From JBPRGG01 sp051418075 (GTDB lineage: Bacteria; Bacteroidota; Bacteroidia; Cytophagales; Cyclobacteriaceae): a stretch of DNA of 64,000 nucleotides. Shown here piece after piece: positions 1 to 9,072 of this stretch; within the stretch, counting starts at the first letter, position 1; each line of letters opens with the position of its first letter. The stretch spans positions 1-64,000 of the forward strand of contig JBPRGG010000099.1 in the NCBI GenBank assembly GCA_051418075.1, given 5' to 3'. The translations under genes and the position numbers were made by a program. The notes beneath the pieces were generated by a model that was given only the letters and a program-made list of their open reading frames with translations, was not told the DNA's origin and did no database searches.

Positions 1-43
1 TAAGATTCTATTCAGATCAAAATGAATGAAAAGGCAGGAGATT

Positions 44-1222
44 TTAAGGTTGAGGAATAAAGCCAAGATCTCCCGGTACCGGATCAATATGAATGATGGT
101 TCTTCCCCGTTGTATTTCCAGTCGCTGCAAATCACTGGCCAGTAGATCATATACCTGACTGATTCGCTGGGAATTAATTTCTTTTTGGTTGATTCTCAAC
201 AAGATGTCATTTGGTCGCAAGCCAATTTTTTCAGCCGGGGAATCTTCAAATACATATTTGATAAATATCCGGTCAATGGAATCATCCTTACGTAAAACGC
301 AGCCCAGCCTGTTTACCCTAAATTGAGATAAGTAGTTCTGACTAGGCATCCAATAGGATTTTTGATTTTTATAATCCAGGGTAATATTAAATTTCTTCAT
401 CAGTTCATTACCAATTGTACCGGCATAAAACCCGCTGTTTAGCCGAGAATTTTTGATTAGCCGGATGTTCAGGCTGAGTGGAACATCCTTAAATAAATGG
501 TTGCCCAGGTTAATCTGCCGTACTTTCCCTCCGATTTTACGTTTAAGGTCCCCAAAGATCTCCAGGCTGTGAAATTCGTAATAATCCCCAATTCGCTCAA
601 AAAGATTTTTTTCTTCAATCAGATGATAGGAGGTAATGGATACGGGATAGCTGGACCCATTATCCAGTAAAAACCTTTCTTCCACTTGCTCCTGGTCATG
701 AAAGGTGATCTTCAGTGGCAAGTAGGATCGCCCCGCTGCCACTTCGATAGGATAAATATGGGCCTCCGGATCAGGCTCATATTTTTTAAATAAAATGAGT
801 TGCTGCTGATCATAATTGATTTGTAAAATGTTCTGAGCCAGAAGGTCATAGCCAATGATACCATCTATACGATAATCCAGGACATCGTTTAGTTGGGTTA
901 AATCTATGAAAAACATTTTAAGGTTCAGTTTAAGTGCACCCATTTTCACCTTTTGATCGGATAAAGAAGAAATAAAAGAACCACTTCTTTTGGAAAAAGC
1001 ATAGCTGTTAGGTTTTAATCCCAGCTGATCAGCCGTCTGTTTATGCAAAATGGTATGACTGGCCCCGGTGTCAAAAATAAAATTAAGTTTTTCGCCCTTT
1101 AATTCACCGGTGATGATGACATAATCTTCATAATTCAAAAAAGGGATCTCCACCGCCGATTGGGCTTTTATTCCGGAGAATATAAAGAAGCAATTAAAGA
1201 GAAAAAGGGTCCGCAGGCACAT
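44..1222 (-). CDS. Secreted aspartyl protease-like protein with PDZ domain
   Basis: Likely a periplasmic or secreted protease of the retropepsin-like type. Residues 1-20 are a hydrophobic signal peptide ending near GIKAQ. Two pepsin-type halves are visible: DTGASHT at residue 51 with a following GIIGYDLL (121-128), and DNGSS at residue 187. In this fold the DTG/DNG aspartates are the catalytic pair. The last 90 or so residues, with GLRPNDILLRIN, look like a PDZ domain, usually a substrate- or peptide-binding module. Bacteroidota carry many such proteins with unknown substrates. The gene is divergent from the M13 peptidase gene across 276 bases of AT-rich DNA. Family assignment is firm; activity is inferred. 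Confidence 0.85.
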   Translation of the reverse strand: MCLRTLFLFNCFFIFSGIKAQSAVEIPFLNYEDYVIITGELKGEKLNFIFDTGASHTILHKQTADQLGLKPNSYAFSKRSGSFISSLSDQKVKMGALKLNLKMFFIDLTQLNDVLDYRIDGIIGYDLLAQNILQINYDQQQLILFKKYEPDPEAHIYPIEVAAGRSYLPLKITFHDQEQVEERFLLDNGSSYPVSITSYHLIEEKNLFERIGDYYEFHSLEIFGDLKRKIGGKVRQINLGNHLFKDVPLSLNIRLIKNSRLNSGFYAGTIGNELMKKFNITLDYKNQKSYWMPSQNYLSQFRVNRLGCVLRKDDSIDRIFIKYVFEDSPAEKIGLRPNDILLRINQKEINSQRISQVYDLLASDLQRLEIQRGRTIIHIDPVPGDLGFIPQP

Positions 1223-1498
1223 AGCTTATTTAACTTTCACAATTCATTTAACTAAAAGAATAAAATTTTAGTTTACCACATTTAATAAAATTAAACATTT
1301 CAGACCTAATTTAAAACATATTCATGCTTAGTATCAGTAAAAGCAGCTGGCCTGAATGAAAATTTGATGAAAAATAATTACCATTGAAATAATGAATTTG
1401 CCTGCTTAAATAAAAGGTATATCATAAATCAGATTTATATCGTTAATTTGGAACTTTAATATTAAAAATAATATTATCACCATTAGTAAAAAAAAAGG

Positions 1499-3562
1499 AT
1501 GAACATGAAGCACAATTTAATTTATTTCATCACAGGTTTGTTGGTAGTGGCATTTTCTGCCTGTCAGTCTGGTAATCAGGAAAAAGAAATGGTTTCCGGG
1601 TTGGATTTGAGTAATATGGACACTACCGTTGCTCCTGCGGATGATTTTTACCGGTTTGTGAATGGCGGCTGGATGGAAAAGGTAGAAATGCCCGCCGACC
1701 GGGGCAGATGGGGCAGTTTCGACGAATTAAGAAAAGCAACTAGCGAAAAGGTACTAGCAGTACTGGAAGAAGCCATTCAAAGTGGAAAATATGATGCCTC
1801 TACTGATCAGGCCAAAGCTGCGTTATTTTATCAAACGGCCATGGATACCACTTACCTGGATCAGGTGGGTATGGAACCTTTGTATAATGAATTGTCAGAG
1901 ATAGATAACATCGAGGATCTGAAAGACCTGGAGCATTATTTGATAAAATCAGCTTCCTGGCAAAATAGTTATCTTTTTGGCTTCGGTGTGGATGCAGATC
2001 TAAACAATAGTAGCTATAATGCTGCTTTTTTGGGTAGCGGAGCTTTGGGATTACCTGAAAGAGATTATTATACCAAAGATGATGAAGACACTAAAAACAT
2101 CCAGGAAGAATATAAGAAACATATCGCCCGGATGTTTGGATTTATGGAGGTAGAACAGGAAGAAGCTGCTGAATTGGCCCAGGAGATTTTTCAACTGGAG
2201 GCCAGAATGGCTCAGGCCATGCTTACCAAGGAAGATCGCAGAAACCCGTTGTTGATGAATAATCCCCGTTCCGTGGCAGAGTTAAATGAAATAGTTCCTG
2301 CTATTGACTGGAGGGGTTACTTTACCGGTATCGGAGCGGCTCAGGTGGACACAGTGATCGTGACAGATATTAATTATGTGAAAAGTTTGGCAAGTCTGCT
2401 GAAAGAGGAAAATCTGCCGGTTATCAAAGACTACCTGAAATGGACTTTATTGAATGCATCTGCCAGTTACCTTACTACTGATCTGGATCAGGCAAATTTC
2501 GAGTTTTATGGAAAAGTGTTGCGTGGAACTCCGGCCCAGCGGGAAAGATGGGAAAGGGTACTGGATCAGGCCAACTGGTCAATCGGTGAAGCCATAGGTA
2601 AATTATATACCGATAAATATTTCCCCCCGGAAGCCAAAGCTTCTGCTGAAGAAATGGTTAGTAATATACTGGCAGCATTTGGAGATAGAATTAAAGACCT
2701 GGATTGGATGACTGATGATACCAAGGAAAAAGCACTGCACAAATTGAGCACCTTTAAGGTGAAAATTGGCTATCCTGACCAGTGGAAGGATTACGGTGAT
2801 CTGGAAATTGAAGGAAAAGATGAAGGTGGATCCTACCTGGGCAACATCATTAATATCACTGAATGGAATTGGGATAGAGACCTGGCCAAAATAGGTAAGC
2901 CGGTAGATAAAACGGAATGGTTAATGGCACCCCAGGTGGTAAATGCTTACTATAACCCATTATATAATGAAATTGTATTTCCGGCTGCGATCCTGCAACC
3001 TCCGTTTTATAATTACCAAGCTGATCCGGCTGTAAATTATGGAGGAATTGGAGCAGTGATTGGTCATGAAGTTTCACATGGATTCGATGACCAGGGTAGT
3101 AGGTTTGATGCTGATGGCAATTTGAAAAACTGGTGGACCGATCAGGACCGGACCAATTTTGAAGAAAGGACCAAATTGCTGATCAGCCAGTATGACAACT
3201 ATGAAGTTTTAGAAGGGGTGAATGTGAATGGTACCTTTACTCTGGGCGAAAATATTGGTGACCTTGGCGGAGTCAATGTAGCCTATGATGGCTTAAAGCG
3301 ACATCTGAAGGAACATGGTGATCCCGGACTAATTGACGGATATAACCAGGATCAGCGCTTTTTCCTGTCCTGGGGAACTATTTGGCGAACCAAATACAGG
3401 GATGAGACCTTAAAGAATCAAATCAATACAGACCCCCATTCTCCCGGAATGATCCGGGCTATTGGTCCTTTGGAAAATGTTGCAGCTTTTTATGAAGCAT
3501 TTAACGTTAATGAAAACAGTGACATGTTTAAACCAGCATCGGAAAGGATTTATATCTGGTAA
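1499..3562 (+). CDS. M13 family metallopeptidase (neprilysin/PepO type), lipoprotein
   Basis: Zinc endopeptidase of the neprilysin family, 687 residues, the usual length. A lipoprotein signal ends at Cys22 (AFSAC), so the enzyme is probably anchored to a membrane outside the cytoplasm. The zinc site HEVSH begins near residue 523 inside a conserved GAVIGHEVSHGFDD block. The third ligand lies in ENIGDLGG near 584, a slight variant of the family ENxADxGG. The N-terminal half is the large helical M13_N domain. The C terminus ends ERIYIW; the family usually ends in a CxxW motif, so the disulfide cysteine is missing here. It is followed by a hairpin terminator and probably stands alone. Confidence 0.93.
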   Translation: MNMKHNLIYFITGLLVVAFSACQSGNQEKEMVSGLDLSNMDTTVAPADDFYRFVNGGWMEKVEMPADRGRWGSFDELRKATSEKVLAVLEEAIQSGKYDASTDQAKAALFYQTAMDTTYLDQVGMEPLYNELSEIDNIEDLKDLEHYLIKSASWQNSYLFGFGVDADLNNSSYNAAFLGSGALGLPERDYYTKDDEDTKNIQEEYKKHIARMFGFMEVEQEEAAELAQEIFQLEARMAQAMLTKEDRRNPLLMNNPRSVAELNEIVPAIDWRGYFTGIGAAQVDTVIVTDINYVKSLASLLKEENLPVIKDYLKWTLLNASASYLTTDLDQANFEFYGKVLRGTPAQRERWERVLDQANWSIGEAIGKLYTDKYFPPEAKASAEEMVSNILAAFGDRIKDLDWMTDDTKEKALHKLSTFKVKIGYPDQWKDYGDLEIEGKDEGGSYLGNIINITEWNWDRDLAKIGKPVDKTEWLMAPQVVNAYYNPLYNEIVFPAAILQPPFYNYQADPAVNYGGIGAVIGHEVSHGFDDQGSRFDADGNLKNWWTDQDRTNFEERTKLLISQYDNYEVLEGVNVNGTFTLGENIGDLGGVNVAYDGLKRHLKEHGDPGLIDGYNQDQRFFLSWGTIWRTKYRDETLKNQINTDPHSPGMIRAIGPLENVAAFYEAFNVNENSDMFKPASERIYIW

Positions 3563-3591
3563 TTTGCCAGCTTGAAAACATGAAAAAAATG

Positions 3592-3619
3592 AGCTGCCTG
3601 CAACAAGGTGGCTTTTTTT
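3592..3619 (+). terminator. Intrinsic terminator after the M13 peptidase gene
   Basis: An 8-bp stem, AGCTGCCT pairing with AGGTGGCT (two G-T pairs), closes a loop of GCAACA and runs straight into seven T residues. It lies 29 bases past the stop codon. Confidence 0.8.
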
Positions 3620-3667
3620 GTTTATATTAAAAAATGATGAGCTTTGTAAGAATAATTCTTTAAAACT

Positions 3668-4135
3668 ATGACAGATCTTAAAACCGGTGATTTTGTTAAA
3701 ATAATTGGCCAGGATACCATAGGAGAGGTAATAAGCCTGAAAGGTAATCAAGTGGAAATTGCAATGGGGCCTATGAAAATGATGGTGAAACGAAACCGTT
3801 TGCAGCAGGTGGCCCCACCGGCTTCAGCCAATGAAACGGAATCGACTGATATGGTGAATGCCTCCGGAATAGATACCAAACAAAAACTGATGGATTTTCA
3901 GTTTGAATTGGATCTGAGAGGTAAAATGAAAGAAGAAGTAATGGAGATAATGCCTCCCTGGTTGGATGATGCCATATTGTTAGGGTTACAGGATCTTAAG
4001 GTCATTCACGGGCGTGGCGTGATCAAAGATACGGTAAGGGCCTGGCTCAGGCAGTTTAAAGAAGTTGAAAGTGTGACTGATGCTCCCCGGGAAAAAGGAG
4101 GCGAAGGCTCTTCCCTGATCAGGTTGAAAAAGTAA
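3668..4135 (+). CDS. Free-standing KOW-Smr protein (MutS2 C-terminal type)
   Basis: A 155-residue protein matching only the C-terminal part of MutS2. Residues 5-45 resemble the KOW-like module that precedes Smr in MutS2 (GDFVKIIGQDTIGEV). Residues 80-155 are an Smr domain with ELDLRG, a KVIHGRG core and a GGEGSSLIRL end. Smr domains bind or nick branched DNA or cleave RNA in characterised relatives. The MutS core and ATPase are absent, and the upstream DNA belongs to the peptidase gene and its terminator. It is therefore either a dedicated small gene or a stably kept fragment. The usual HGKGTG loop is changed to HGRGVIKD, which may alter activity. Confidence 0.85.
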   Translation: MTDLKTGDFVKIIGQDTIGEVISLKGNQVEIAMGPMKMMVKRNRLQQVAPPASANETESTDMVNASGIDTKQKLMDFQFELDLRGKMKEEVMEIMPPWLDDAILLGLQDLKVIHGRGVIKDTVRAWLRQFKEVESVTDAPREKGGEGSSLIRLKK

Positions 4136-4178
4136 ATCAAGGGACTCGTTTATTATATCTTTTTTGATGATGAGGACT

Positions 4179-4304
4179 CTATAAGTTGAACATCAAAATA
4201 GAAAGGGTCATAAATCCAATAAAATAAAAAGCCACACTGATCCATAAAAAGGTTTCAGATCTTAGCATTTCATACATTTTGATAAAAAGGTCAATGTTTT
4301 TCAT
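4179..4304 (-). CDS. Possible 41-residue single-pass membrane protein
   Basis: A short reverse-strand ORF starts MKNIDLFIKMYEML and ends with a hydrophobic stretch from about residue 19 to 41 (FLWISVAFYFIGFMTLSILM). This has the layout of a small inner-membrane protein with a charged amphipathic N terminus. No family is recognised. It begins directly after the TAA stop of another tiny ORF at 4305-4436. It lies convergent to the Smr gene. No clear promoter was found, so the call rests on composition alone. Confidence 0.4.
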   Translation of the reverse strand: MKNIDLFIKMYEMLRSETFLWISVAFYFIGFMTLSILMFNL

Positions 4305-4742
4305 TTAGTTTAGCGTGCTTTCAATTGTTATACAGATGAAGTTTAGATTACCCCTATATAAATGTCTGTTTTTTTTCTTTAGCCCGCAAGCGTCAGTGTA
4401 ATGGCAGGGGAGATCTTTCATGGGCAGTTGCAGCATTTAGTCACTCCTAATCTTTTTTTAAACCGAAAATGGTACGTGTATTTAAATCCGTGAAGATCAC
4501 AGGAATTTGAAGATGGAAAAAATGCAACATAAATTAAGAAATATTCTTGTATTGAAAATGATTAAATGGAATAATAAAAATGTACGTAATTATACAGTTT
4601 GCGTACGAATATGAACAGCGTTTATCATTGCTGAAACTATTCAAATAAAAATAAAACCTCTTAAAAAGTTATCTTGCCATTTTTGCCCCAATCACTTATC
4701 CCGGCACACCTATTGTCCTGTTTGTATTCAAAAACTAAAATT
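4305..4742. other. 438-base intergenic region upstream of the outer-membrane barrel gene
   Basis: No convincing gene lies here apart from a doubtful 43-codon reverse ORF at 4305-4436. The stretch 4382-4440 is richer in G and C than its AT-rich surroundings. An inverted repeat GTACG (4582-4586) and CGTAC (4602-4606) lies about 140 bases ahead of the receptor start and could be an operator. No exact TAnnTTTG promoter box is visible. Confidence 0.5.
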
Positions 4743-7181
4743 ATGGCAAGATTTTTTTTACTAATCATTTTGATGTTAGCATCTGTTTTTACCACCCGTT
4801 CCCAGGATCAGAAAGGTATCATTTATGGAAAAATTCAAGAGGATAGGGGAGATCCTGTTTCCTATGCCAATGTCATCCTGCTCAATCAGGACTCGGTCTT
4901 AGTAAAGGCTGACTACTCCAGGGAGGATGGCTCATTTGAATTTAAGGATATTCCATCAGGCACCTACCAGGTAAAGTTCAGCAGCTTGCAATATCAAACC
5001 TATATCACCGATTTATTATTACTTCAATCAGGTCAAAAGCTACATTTAAATAATATAGTATTGGACAACGCCATTCAGCAACTTAATGAAGTGGAGATCA
5101 AAGCTACCCGTCCCCTGGTTGATATACAACCGGATAAGATGGTGTTTAATGTAGCTGGCAGCGTAAATGCCACTGGAGATGATGGCCTTGAATTGCTAAA
5201 AAAAGCGCCTGGGGTGGTAGTAGATAACAATGACAACATTATGTTACAAGGCAAAAACGGGGTTCGGGTGTATATAGATGGTAGACCATCCCGATTGAGT
5301 GGTGATGACCTGGTAGCCATGTTGCGCAGTATGCAGGCTGAAGGGGTAGATGCTATTGAAATTATCACCAATCCACCAGCTAAATATGAGGCTGAAGGAA
5401 ATGCCGGCATCATAAATATCAAATTGAAAAGAGATAAGAACCTGGGCTATAATGCAACCTTCAATGCTGGTTACAATTATGGAAAATACAATAGTTATAG
5501 AGGAGGATTGAATCTTAATTACCGAAATCAAAAAATCAATGTGTTTGGCAATTATAATTATAATGACAATAAAGGTTACCACTTTGAATATTTCGACAAA
5601 GAAATGAATGGATATTTCTTTGATCAGCAAAATGACATGACCTGGAATCACCGCGGTCATAATTTCAGGTTAGGGGCCGACTATTTTATCAGTTCAAAGC
5701 ATTTAATTGGGTTCATTGTACATGGTAATGATAATTCCGTGGAATTTGATTCTAAATCCACTACTCCTTTTGGAGATTTGTCCGATAGACAGGTAGATCA
5801 GCAATTATTGGCTAATAGTGACAGACTAATTCCCCGCACAAATATCAATACCAATATCAATTATCAGTTTACTGGAGAGGACGACAGCAAATTAAATATA
5901 GATGCAGATTATGGATATTTTACCAAGGATGCTTCCAGCTATCAAATTAATAATTACATGGATGCTACTGGTACTGAATTGATTGAAGCCAGATTATTTA
6001 CTGACCGGCAGGTGACCAGTATTGACATTTATACCCTGAAGGCCGACTATGAACGAAAATTGGGTCCGGGAAATTTGTCCCTGGGAGGAAAGATTTCTGA
6101 CATAATTACCGATAATGGTTTTGATTTTTATAAGCTGGAAGACCATGAAAAGATTCTGGACCGGGAACGCAGTAATGATTTTAATTATGATGAACAGGTA
6201 TCTGCCGCCTATATTAATTATGCTATCAAGGTCAATGATAAACTAAACCTGAACGGCGGTCTTAGAGTGGAAAAAACCTATTCTAAAGGTGTTTTGCAAA
6301 GCATTCAGGATCAGGAAGATGATCAGGTGGGAAGAAATTATACCGACCTTTTCCCCAGTGGAGGACTAGCTTACCAGCTGGATAAGAAAAATAAAATTTC
6401 GGTCAATTACAGCCGCAGGATTGATCGGCCCAATTATGAAAACCTGAATCCCTTTGAGTTCAAACTGGATGAATTAACCTATCGCAAGGGTAATCCTTTT
6501 TTGAAGCCACAATACACAAATAATTTTCAGTTATCTCATGCATTTAATCAAAAGCTGAATACCCAACTAAGTTACAGTGTAACCAGCGATTATTTTGCTC
6601 AGGTGACGGATACCATAGGAGGCAGGGCCAGTATGATCTCTGAACAAAATATTGCTACAGCCAAAAATCTGGGACTTAATATGAACCTTAATCATGACCT
6701 AACCAAGTGGTGGAATGCATTTATTAATCTGAACCTATACCATGCAGCATTTAATACAGGAGATGCAGAACGCATTGCCATTGATGTGGATCAGACTACT
6801 TATAATATTTACCTAAAGAACAACTTTATCATGCCCGGCGACATCAGCCTGGAACTTTCCGGTTGGTACAATTCGCCTTCTGTATGGGGTGGAACCTTCA
6901 GAATGGATCGCATGTGGTCCATGAACCTGGGCCTCAAGAAAAGCATTATGAATGACAAAGGAACTATTAATATTTCATTGAATGATATATTTAAAACTGC
7001 TAACTGGAATGGACGTATGGAATATGGTGGTTTAGTCATGGATGGAATAGGAGGAAATGATTCCAGGCAACTTCGTGTAGGATTTACTTATCGCATAGGC
7101 AACCAGAAGGTGAAAGGTGCTCGCCGCCGGACTACCGGTTTGGAGGAAGAAAAGAATCGTTTGGGAAGCAGTAGTCAATAG
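4743..7181 (+). CDS. Outer-membrane beta-barrel receptor, TonB-dependent-like
   Basis: About 812 residues. The ATG at 4743 is chosen because it opens a proper signal peptide (MARFFLLIILMLASVF, cleavage near TRSQ). The upstream TTG reading would add 23 unsuited residues. A carboxypeptidase-regulatory-like beta-sandwich covers roughly residues 25-105. A plug domain follows (about 115-220, with VDIQPDKMVFNV and VYIDGRPSRL). The rest is a long beta-barrel of the Bacteroidota outer-membrane family 3 type, rich in aromatic and Asn residues. Such proteins are related to TonB receptors, but no SusD partner is adjacent, so the substrate is unknown. The C terminus is unusually basic (KGARRRTTG) after the last strand. 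Confidence 0.85.
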   Translation: MARFFLLIILMLASVFTTRSQDQKGIIYGKIQEDRGDPVSYANVILLNQDSVLVKADYSREDGSFEFKDIPSGTYQVKFSSLQYQTYITDLLLLQSGQKLHLNNIVLDNAIQQLNEVEIKATRPLVDIQPDKMVFNVAGSVNATGDDGLELLKKAPGVVVDNNDNIMLQGKNGVRVYIDGRPSRLSGDDLVAMLRSMQAEGVDAIEIITNPPAKYEAEGNAGIINIKLKRDKNLGYNATFNAGYNYGKYNSYRGGLNLNYRNQKINVFGNYNYNDNKGYHFEYFDKEMNGYFFDQQNDMTWNHRGHNFRLGADYFISSKHLIGFIVHGNDNSVEFDSKSTTPFGDLSDRQVDQQLLANSDRLIPRTNINTNINYQFTGEDDSKLNIDADYGYFTKDASSYQINNYMDATGTELIEARLFTDRQVTSIDIYTLKADYERKLGPGNLSLGGKISDIITDNGFDFYKLEDHEKILDRERSNDFNYDEQVSAAYINYAIKVNDKLNLNGGLRVEKTYSKGVLQSIQDQEDDQVGRNYTDLFPSGGLAYQLDKKNKISVNYSRRIDRPNYENLNPFEFKLDELTYRKGNPFLKPQYTNNFQLSHAFNQKLNTQLSYSVTSDYFAQVTDTIGGRASMISEQNIATAKNLGLNMNLNHDLTKWWNAFINLNLYHAAFNTGDAERIAIDVDQTTYNIYLKNNFIMPGDISLELSGWYNSPSVWGGTFRMDRMWSMNLGLKKSIMNDKGTINISLNDIFKTANWNGRMEYGGLVMDGIGGNDSRQLRVGFTYRIGNQKVKGARRRTTGLEEEKNRLGSSSQ

Positions 7182-7417
7182 TGTTCTTTCTTACAAAAAC
7201 AAGGCTTCAGGGTGGACCTGGAGCTTTGGTCTGCCGCTAAAGTGACATTCTACATTCCTCCATCTCTTGTCCTGGCCGGAAAGGCCTTACTTTATTCGTA
7301 CCAACGTTGGCGATCAGCGGTAGCAGAATTACGTCATTTACAATTTACTTTTTATTTAAAATGGTTGATGATTAACCACTTCATTTAATGCAGGCAGCAT
7401 GAACATTTGAGCTGTAA

Positions 7418-8386
7418 ATGTCTTTAAGATTAAAAGATCAGAAAGGAATGTTAGCCGCTCAATACAAAAAATATGGCCCACCCACTGTTTTTTACCTGGA
7501 TCAGGTACCTGATCCTAAACTTAAAAAGAACCAGGTATTAGTGGAAGTTAAAGCTTCATCAGTAAATCCGGTAGACTGGAAGATCAGAAGAGGAAACCTG
7601 AAATTTGTAACAGGAATCCGCTTCCCTAAACGGGCAGGCAGTGATTTTGCCGGAATCGTCATAGATTCCCGCGCTTCCGGTTACAAAAAGGGTGACCTGG
7701 TTTATGGAATGCAAAATCCAGTCAAAGGTGGCGCATACAGTCAATATTTGGCTGTAAACCAACAGAAGTTGACGCACATGCCCCGAAACCTTACCTTTAT
7801 ACAGGCAGCAGCACTGCCTCTGGCTGGCCTTACAGCGCTACAGGTAATGGAAAACAAAGGTGCTATTGAAGCCGGCGATCATGTACTGGTAAATGCTTGT
7901 GCCGGAGGGGTAGGCCACCTGGCAGTACAATACTGTAAAGCCAGAGGTGCTAATGTTACCGGCATCTGTAGTACGGGTAAAATCCCCCTGGCTAAAAAAT
8001 TAGGAGCAGACCAGGTGATAGATTATAAAAAAGAGGATATCTATCAGCATAATCAAAAATATGATATTGTTTTCGATCCAATTGGTTCACTGGCATTTCA
8101 TAAGTTTAAGCCTTTTTTACAGGATAAATCTACTTTCATTGCCTTTGCCCCCACCGCAGCCACTATTTGGGCCTGGTTCTATACTGTTTTTTCCAGGCAA
8201 AAAGTGAAATTTTTCCTGACCAATTCAAATGCCAAAGACCTGCAGCATTTGAGAACACTGGTAGAGGATCATAAAATCCGTCCCCTGATTCATGCCATTT
8301 ACCCTTTAAATCAATTGTCTGAGGCTCAGGAAGAAAGTGAAAATGGTCATGCTGCAGGTAAAATTGTCGTGGATACCACTCCTTAA
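7418..8386 (+). CDS. NAD(P)-dependent zinc-free alcohol dehydrogenase / quinone oxidoreductase-like
   Basis: Medium-chain dehydrogenase/reductase. A GroES-like N-terminal domain (VKASSVNPVDWKIRRG, then RAGSDFAGIV) precedes a Rossmann domain with NACAGGVGHLAVQ and the second-strand region VTGICST. The zinc-ligand cysteines of true alcohol dehydrogenases are absent, placing it with quinone oxidoreductases and related NADPH enzymes. The internal ATG at 7448 (MLAAQYKKYG) matches family N termini better than the ATG at 7418 and may be the real start. The stop codon shares the TTAA tetranucleotide at 8383-8386 with the stop of the converging LOG-like gene, leaving no room for a terminator. Confidence 0.88.
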   Translation: MSLRLKDQKGMLAAQYKKYGPPTVFYLDQVPDPKLKKNQVLVEVKASSVNPVDWKIRRGNLKFVTGIRFPKRAGSDFAGIVIDSRASGYKKGDLVYGMQNPVKGGAYSQYLAVNQQKLTHMPRNLTFIQAAALPLAGLTALQVMENKGAIEAGDHVLVNACAGGVGHLAVQYCKARGANVTGICSTGKIPLAKKLGADQVIDYKKEDIYQHNQKYDIVFDPIGSLAFHKFKPFLQDKSTFIAFAPTAATIWAWFYTVFSRQKVKFFLTNSNAKDLQHLRTLVEDHKIRPLIHAIYPLNQLSEAQEESENGHAAGKIVVDTTP

Positions 8387-8904
8387 ACTGCAAGTATTTG
8401 ATCCACCAGCAGGAGAATACTAGCCAGAGAATGGGCTGGTTGAAACAGGTCCTCAGACCGGCGATCTATATTTTGGCCTGCCAATTCCTGGCTCCAGCCT
8501 TCAAAACCAGTATAGCAAATCACCCTTTTTCGAAACTGCCAGGCTATGGCCAGTTCTGACAATGTGCCTGCCCCGCCATTGAGTGCAATGATAAGGTCAG
8601 CAGTACTTACCACCAGTTGGTTTCTGGCCATACCCAGGCCGGTAGGAATCACAATATCACAATAAGGATTGGCATCCTGTTTATTTAAGGTGGGAATTAT
8701 ACCAATGGTACAACCAAACTGATAGTTCTTAGCCTGCCTGGCCCCTTTACAAACTGCTTCCATTAAACCACTCATACCCCCACAGGATATAAAATACCCC
8801 TTTTCTATAAGTCGCTGCCCTAATTGAAGTCCAAAAGAATAAATTTCGCTGCTGCACATAGTTTTCCCTGGACCTATAACCGATATGATTTTGGTTGATA
8901 CCAT
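8383..8904 (-). CDS. TIGR00725-type LOG-like nucleotide-binding protein
   Basis: A 173-residue Rossmann-fold protein of the lysine-decarboxylase-like (LOG) superfamily, TIGR00725 branch. Key blocks are ISVIGPG near the N terminus, CGGMSGLMEAVCKGA, and NGGAGTLSELAIAWQ, a form of the PGGxGTxxE phosphate-binding motif. LOG enzymes cleave phosphoribosyl from nucleotide monophosphates; members of this branch are mostly uncharacterised, so only the fold is claimed. It converges on the oxidoreductase gene with a 4-base overlap and is divergent from the beta-galactosidase gene. Confidence 0.85.
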   Translation of the reverse strand: MVSTKIISVIGPGKTMCSSEIYSFGLQLGQRLIEKGYFISCGGMSGLMEAVCKGARQAKNYQFGCTIGIIPTLNKQDANPYCDIVIPTGLGMARNQLVVSTADLIIALNGGAGTLSELAIAWQFRKRVICYTGFEGWSQELAGQNIDRRSEDLFQPAHSLASILLLVDQILAV

Positions 8905-8962
8905 ACATTTTGATGTTTAAAGGTCATAAGAAGAATTAAAAATAGCAATTTATCAAATCACA

Positions 8963-8992
8963 TTGGCTATTAGATAAAATTAAATAACTTTA
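8963..8992 (+). promoter_or_regulatory. Promoter for the beta-galactosidase gene
   Basis: TTG at 8963-8965, a 19-base spacer and TAACTTTA at 8985-8992 match the Bacteroidota consensus except for the last base. This would give a leader of roughly 75 bases before the ATG at 9073. Confidence 0.5.
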
Positions 8993-9072
8993 TGCAATCA
9001 GGGCTACATTTAATCTCTGCCCAAAAATTATCGTTATAAATTGGACTGTTTTTTTCCTTATTGAATAAGATC

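Noticed and set aside
3563..3667. A frameshifted MutS2 whose 5' part lies upstream of the Smr gene
   Set aside because: The upstream DNA is the intact end of an M13 peptidase gene plus a terminator, with no MutS ATPase sequence in any frame.
4305..4436. Reverse 43-codon ORF abutting the small membrane ORF
   Set aside because: Composition is unlike a protein and no family fits; kept only as part of a finding, not as a gene.
7271..7290. GGCCGGAAAGGCC hairpin after the outer-membrane receptor as a terminator
   Set aside because: The stem is only four base pairs and no T run follows.
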